Shown: in pieces, positions 60,746 to 64,000 of the stretch | Layout: each line of letters starts with the position of its first letter | How positions within the stretch are numbered: position 1 is the stretch's first letter | Assembly (NCBI GenBank): GCA_012103325.1 | Contig: WLWY01000017.1 | Coordinates: forward strand, 31,020 to 95,019 | From: Alphaproteobacteria bacterium | GTDB taxonomy: Bacteria > Pseudomonadota > Alphaproteobacteria > UBA8366 > GCA-2717185 | Direction: 5' to 3' | Length of the DNA: 64,000 bases | Position numbers and translations under genes: made by a program | The notes under the pieces: generated by a model | Database searches by the model: none | Told to the model about the DNA's origin: nothing | The model's input: the letters and a program-made list of their open reading frames with translations, nothing else

Positions 60746-61158
60746 ACGCCGCCTCGAAGCGCGTCCACGTAATCCCGCGTCTCCAGGATGGCGGGCAGGC
60801 CGCCCTCGATCATCTTCTTGGCAGGAGCTTTGCCGGCAAAGGTTGGCCCTGCATTGTCCAGGGTGATCCAATCGTCGGCCAAATCGTCGCTAAAGTAGAG
60901 ATGCAGGGCCTTGTATAGGCCGACAAAGGCGCTGATGCGCGTCAATTGGTCCTTCGACAGCCGTCCCGACCAGCCTTGCGATTTCATGCGGCTCCAGGTC
61001 CGTGGTGACACGGCGATCAGTTCCGCGGCGTCATCATTCCTGAGTTTCCAGGCGGCGGCGATCCGCGCATAGGCCTTGGTTGCTACGGTAACGACGCGAT
61101 GATCGTCATGTCGCTCAAGCCCGTCCCGGACGTCCGCATAAGTCTCTACCGCGATAAT
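60742..61158 (-). CDS. Xre/MbcA-type antitoxin, probable ATT start
   Basis: Partner of the RES toxin. The C-terminal part (DDWITLDNAGPTFAGKAPAK then MIEGGLPAILETRDYV) is the antitoxin Xre/MbcA/ParS toxin-binding domain. The N-terminal HTH (AYARIAAAWKLRNDDAAELI then AVSPRTWSRMK) lies upstream of the first standard start (GTG 61011). No ATG, GTG or TTG opens the frame before it. ATT at 61158 has AAGG 6 bases upstream and lies about 25 bases after a strong promoter, giving 138 residues, the family's usual size. Function: binds and silences the toxin and represses the operon. Confidence 0.7.
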   Translation of the reverse strand: MIAVETYADVRDGLERHDDHRVVTVATKAYARIAAAWKLRNDDAAELIAVSPRTWSRMKSQGWSGRLSKDQLTRISAFVGLYKALHLYFSDDLADDWITLDNAGPTFAGKAPAKKMIEGGLPAILETRDYVDALRGGV

Positions 61159-61171
61159 GCTCGGCCTTCAG

Positions 61172-61217
61172 TTTTCGCCAAATGTCTATATATATCACGC
61201 CATTTGGCGAAAATCAA
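61172..61217 (-). promoter_or_regulatory. Promoter and operator of the Xre-RES operon
   Basis: On the minus strand TTGATT (61212-61217), 17 bases, TATATA (61189-61194) make a near-consensus sigma-70 promoter. A perfect 12-bp inverted repeat TTTTCGCCAAAT (61172-61183) / ATTTGGCGAAAA (61202-61213) spans the -10 and touches the -35, the expected site for antitoxin autorepression. Confidence 0.75.
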
Positions 61218-61354
61218 GATAAGGCTCTGATGCCGAGATATCCACCCAAATCCGCGTACGCCCTTTCAAATGCGGCAGAATTGACCTCGCTCATTGTTAT
61301 CACCAGGCCGATAACACGTAATGCGGTCTGCGCAAGCCACGAGAAAGGGACTCT

Positions 61355-61924
61355 ATGTCCGTTCCCATCAGCCGCTACCCTATCCCCGCAATTGACGATC
61401 TGCCCGCCGACATCAAGGAGCGTGTGCTGGCGGTGCAGGAGAAGGCGGGTTTCGTGCCGAATGTGTTTCTGGCGCTGGCGCACCGGCCGGCTGAGTTCCG
61501 CGCGTTCTTCGCCATGCACGACGCGTTGATGGAGAAACGGGATAGCGGCCTTAGCTCGGCGGATCGGGAGATGATCGTCGTCGCAGTTTCAGCCGATAAT
61601 AACTGTCTATACTGCGTCGTTGCACATGGGGCGGTGCTGCGCATCCGGGCGAAGAACCCGACGATTGCCGATCAAGTGGCGGTCAATTACCGCAAGGCCG
61701 ATATCACGGTCCAGCAACGAGCGATGTTGGATTTTGCTCTAAAGGTCTCGAGCGATGCCAAAGCAATCGGCGATGACGATTTCGAAGCGCTGCGGGCGCA
61801 GGGGTTTTCCGATGAAGACATCTGGGACATCGCCGGCATCGCCGCCTTCTTTGGACTCAGCAATCGCATGGCCAACTTCCTGGCGCTGCGCCCGAACGAT
61901 GAGTTCTATGCCATGGGGCGCTGA
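61355..61924 (+). CDS. Peroxidase-related AhpD-fold protein
   Basis: A 189-residue protein of the uncharacterised peroxidase-related (TIGR01926) branch of the carboxymuconolactone decarboxylase family. The redox motif is SADNNCLYCVVAHGAVLR, a CxxC with downstream His as in AhpD, so thiol peroxidase-type chemistry is plausible. Other blocks: GFVPNVFLALAHRP near the N-terminus and GLSNRMANFLALRPNDEF at the end. Confidence 0.86.
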   Translation: MSVPISRYPIPAIDDLPADIKERVLAVQEKAGFVPNVFLALAHRPAEFRAFFAMHDALMEKRDSGLSSADREMIVVAVSADNNCLYCVVAHGAVLRIRAKNPTIADQVAVNYRKADITVQQRAMLDFALKVSSDAKAIGDDDFEALRAQGFSDEDIWDIAGIAAFFGLSNRMANFLALRPNDEFYAMGR

Positions 61925-61934
61925 GGGCGCGCGT

Positions 61935-63161
61935 TTACGCCGCTTGCGCCGCGCCGCCCTCACGGTTCTGGACGACGTAGATGAAGCTGATCAGCCCGAG
62001 ATTCATCAGGTTGAACCCGACGCCGGTCAGGAAGGCGTACGAATAGCTGCCCGTTGCGTCGAAGATCGCGCCGCCGAGCCAGCCGCCGAGGGCCATGCCG
62101 ATAGCGGCGAACAGGTATTGCCAGCCGATCCGCCAGCCGAGCTCATTGATGGGGAACAGCACGCGGATGATCAGCGGGTAGCAGGGCATGATGCCGGCGA
62201 AACCGAGACCAAAGAGGAAGGCGGCGATGTAGAGGCCGGTGTGGCTTTCGACCACTGCGAAGGCCACCAGCATAACGGCCTGGCATGTCGATCCGATTAG
62301 CAGTGTGCGCACCCCGCCGATCCGGTCGGCGAGCATGCCGAAACCGAGCCGGCTGAAGAACGCGGTGGCGAACAGGACGGACAGCAGTTCTGCAGCCCGC
62401 GCCCGCGCGAAACCAAGGTCCGTCGCGTGGCTGACGAGATGGACGATCGGCATGGCCATCCCGGCGCAGCAGCCGATGGTCGCAAGGCAAAGAATGACAT
62501 GGACGAAGTTGGGCGACAGCCCCAGGACTTCGTGCTTGTTCTCGGTCGCATGCCGCTGGGTGAGAGCGGTGGCCTTCGGTTTGTGGCGCAGCAGCAGGGC
62601 CAGCGGCACCATCGTCGCGAGCACGAAAATACCGTAGTAGAAGTAAGTCTCGCGCCAGCCTTCGGCGTCCGTGAAATAGCGTAGTACCGGCGGCCAGAGC
62701 GCGCCCGCCACACCCTGACCGGAAGAAATGATGGCGATAGCCAGACCGCGCCGTTTGTCGAACCAGCGAGTCGCATTGGCGATCAGCGGCGCAATTATCG
62801 CGGCCTTGCCGAGCAGACCGATCAGCACGCCGTTCGCCACATACAGTCCCCATTGGCCCTCCGACTGGCTCGCCAGAAAGGCACCCAGTGCGATCATAAC
62901 GCTGCCGAACAGGACCGGATAGACGACGCCGCGCTTGTCCATCCACAGCCCCATGAAGATGCCGCCGACGCCAGTGCCGATCATCAGCAGCGAATAGGCG
63001 AAGGACGGTACGCTGCGCAGCGACCCCAGATCCGCGGCGATCGGCTTGAGTGCGATGAACAGGATATTGGGCGCGCCGAGCCCGATGCTATGCAGCGCTA
63101 GCGACGCGAATACGATCACCCAGCCATAGGGAACTTCGATACTGTCTTCGTGTTTGGTCAT
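61935..63161 (-). CDS. MFS transporter (monocarboxylate/OFA-like)
   Basis: A 408-residue inner-membrane transporter with about 12 helices. Features of the oxalate/monocarboxylate branch: YGWVIVFASLALHSIGLGA at the N-terminus, GLWMDKRGVVYPVLFGS (MFS signature), NATRWFDKRRGLAIAIISSG and GMLADRIGGVRTLL. ATG 63161 is chosen; the long upstream extension has no membrane or known sequence. Divergent from the LLM gene at 63342. Confidence 0.86.
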   Translation of the reverse strand: MTKHEDSIEVPYGWVIVFASLALHSIGLGAPNILFIALKPIAADLGSLRSVPSFAYSLLMIGTGVGGIFMGLWMDKRGVVYPVLFGSVMIALGAFLASQSEGQWGLYVANGVLIGLLGKAAIIAPLIANATRWFDKRRGLAIAIISSGQGVAGALWPPVLRYFTDAEGWRETYFYYGIFVLATMVPLALLLRHKPKATALTQRHATENKHEVLGLSPNFVHVILCLATIGCCAGMAMPIVHLVSHATDLGFARARAAELLSVLFATAFFSRLGFGMLADRIGGVRTLLIGSTCQAVMLVAFAVVESHTGLYIAAFLFGLGFAGIMPCYPLIIRVLFPINELGWRIGWQYLFAAIGMALGGWLGGAIFDATGSYSYAFLTGVGFNLMNLGLISFIYVVQNREGGAAQAA

Positions 63162-63341
63162 GAGGGCAGGGCTCTTTGGATGATACGAAATGATGTGTGC
63201 CGAGCGGCCGCAGCGTGAGAACGGTGTTACGGTATTGGACAGTACAATGATAGAGGATCGAGTGAAGCATCTTGCGGTTCCGATTTGAAAATCAAGCCGT
63301 CGCCTGTGCAAAATGCGCCAACACAAACAGGGAAAATGCCG

Positions 63342-64000
63342 ATGATCAAGATCGATGCGGAGTTGGGGGATATTGCGCTGAGCGATGTAGAGTCGCATGC
63401 GGCGGCGCTTGAGACGTCCGGTTTCGACGCGGTGTGGACCTTCGAAGCAGCGCACGATCCGTTCCTGCCGCTGATGGCGGCCGCCAAGGCGACCACGACG
63501 CTCGAAGTCGGCACCAATATCTCCGTCGCCTTTGGGCGCAGTCCCTTTGCTATGGCGCAAACGGCTTGGGATCTGCAGAAGTTCAGCGGCGGGCGCCTGC
63601 ACCTTGGCCTCGGCACACAGGTACGTGCGCATGTGGAACGCCGCTTCTCGATGCCGTTTGACCACCCTGCCGCCCGCATCACCGACTATATCCATTGCCT
63701 GCGCGCAATCTGGAATACGTTCCAGACGGGGGCGAAGCCGGACCATCGTGGGCAATTCTATCAGTTCAGCCTGATCAATCCGTTCTTCAATCCGGGCCCC
63801 ATAGACCATCTTGAGATCCCGATCTATCTGGCCGGCGTCAACGAGCGGATGTGCCGTGCCGCGGGGGAGGCGGCGGACGGCTTCCACATCCATCCTATGC
63901 ACTCGACCGGCTATCTGCGCGATGTGGTGAGGCCCGCGATCGATGTCGGGGCGAAGACGCGCGGCAAATCGGTCGACGATCTTTGCTTGTTCGCGCCGGT
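63342..64000 (+). CDS. LLM-class F420-dependent oxidoreductase (cut by window end)
   Basis: An open frame from ATG 63342 (AGGGA 8 bases upstream) that runs off the window; about 219 residues are visible. It encodes a luciferase-like barrel: ETSGFDAVWTFEAAHDPF, VGTNISVAFGRSPFAMAQTA, WDLQKFSGGRLHLGLGTQVR and IPIYLAGVNERMCRAAGEAA. This is the TIGR03617-like F420 branch. Cofactor (F420 or FMN) and substrate are not decidable. Confidence 0.85.
   Translation, partial: MIKIDAELGDIALSDVESHAAALETSGFDAVWTFEAAHDPFLPLMAAAKATTTLEVGTNISVAFGRSPFAMAQTAWDLQKFSGGRLHLGLGTQVRAHVERRFSMPFDHPAARITDYIHCLRAIWNTFQTGAKPDHRGQFYQFSLINPFFNPGPIDHLEIPIYLAGVNERMCRAAGEAADGFHIHPMHSTGYLRDVVRPAIDVGAKTRGKSVDDLCLFAP

Noticed and set aside
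63162..63902. 247-residue N-terminal extension of the MFS gene at 61935
   Set aside because: The extension is antisense to the LLM oxidoreductase gene and has no known sequence; the transporter starts naturally at ATG 63161.

Overview
The window is 64 kb of a GC-rich bacterial chromosome. Gene content points to a free-living, probably aquatic or marine alphaproteobacterium of Rhodospirillales type. The clues are many flavin and 2-oxoglutarate oxidoreductases, several PEP-CTERM surface proteins, a FYDLN-type zinc ribbon, and small phage-like genes of a style common in that class. I see no rRNA, tRNA or CRISPR array, so the assignment is an inference from protein style only.

Layout. 1-2.8 kb: a chemoreceptor and, upstream in the same direction, a separate periplasmic heme-binding Tll0287-like protein. 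3.2-10 kb: an AidB-like acyl-CoA dehydrogenase, a PEP-CTERM protein behind a sigma-54-like promoter, dialkylglycine decarboxylase, flavin reductase, TauD-type dioxygenase and a CapA-like phosphoesterase. 10-29 kb: a 16.6-kb catabolic segment lying between two identical 1158-bp IS5-family insertions in direct orientation. It holds an LLM oxidoreductase, cupredoxin, hydratase, tautomerase, alpha/beta hydrolase, LysR regulator, a tandem array of three PEP-CTERM paralogues, a four-gene operon (cupin, amidohydrolase, SMP-30 lactonase, thiolase), a glyoxalase-like protein, an acyl-CoA dehydrogenase, PhyH and an MFS transporter. Both IS copies sit in the TTGA/TCAA loop of a REP-like hairpin inside a MITE whose ends match the IS ends.

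29-43 kb: a 955-residue FecR/DUF4114/RTX secreted protein, a Rieske oxygenase, an unknown 383-residue protein, a second TauD enzyme, an IlvD/Edd dehydratase with an RraA-family partner, an LLM monooxygenase, an AhpD-like protein with a nearby remnant of a second copy, another PEP-CTERM-like gene and several cupins. 43.6-48.7 kb: FAD oxidoreductase, a divergent hydroxymethylbilane synthase, an SCP2-alpha/beta hydrolase fusion and a second thiolase. 49-56 kb: a lone receiver domain, a four-repeat secreted protein, the FYDLN protein, a SulP transporter, enoyl-CoA hydratase, a PuuE-like deacetylase and an MscS channel.

56-61 kb is accessory: a coupled unknown/2OG-oxygenase pair, a compact phage-like island (S24 repressor with palindromic operator candidates, Zn-ribbon, mini-membrane protein, a RusA-like protein without the catalytic motif) and an Xre-RES toxin-antitoxin operon whose antitoxin seems to start at ATT. 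61.3-64 kb returns to metabolic genes and ends inside an LLM oxidoreductase.

The theme is small-molecule catabolism (acyl-CoA, lactone, aromatic or sugar acids) by many short operons, with repeats and duplications reshaping the gaps. I did not find a single clearly new multi-gene system. The best leads are the IS/MITE/REP nesting, the ATT-start antitoxin, the PEP-CTERM array that carried along a thiolase tail, and the coupled unknown/oxygenase pair.
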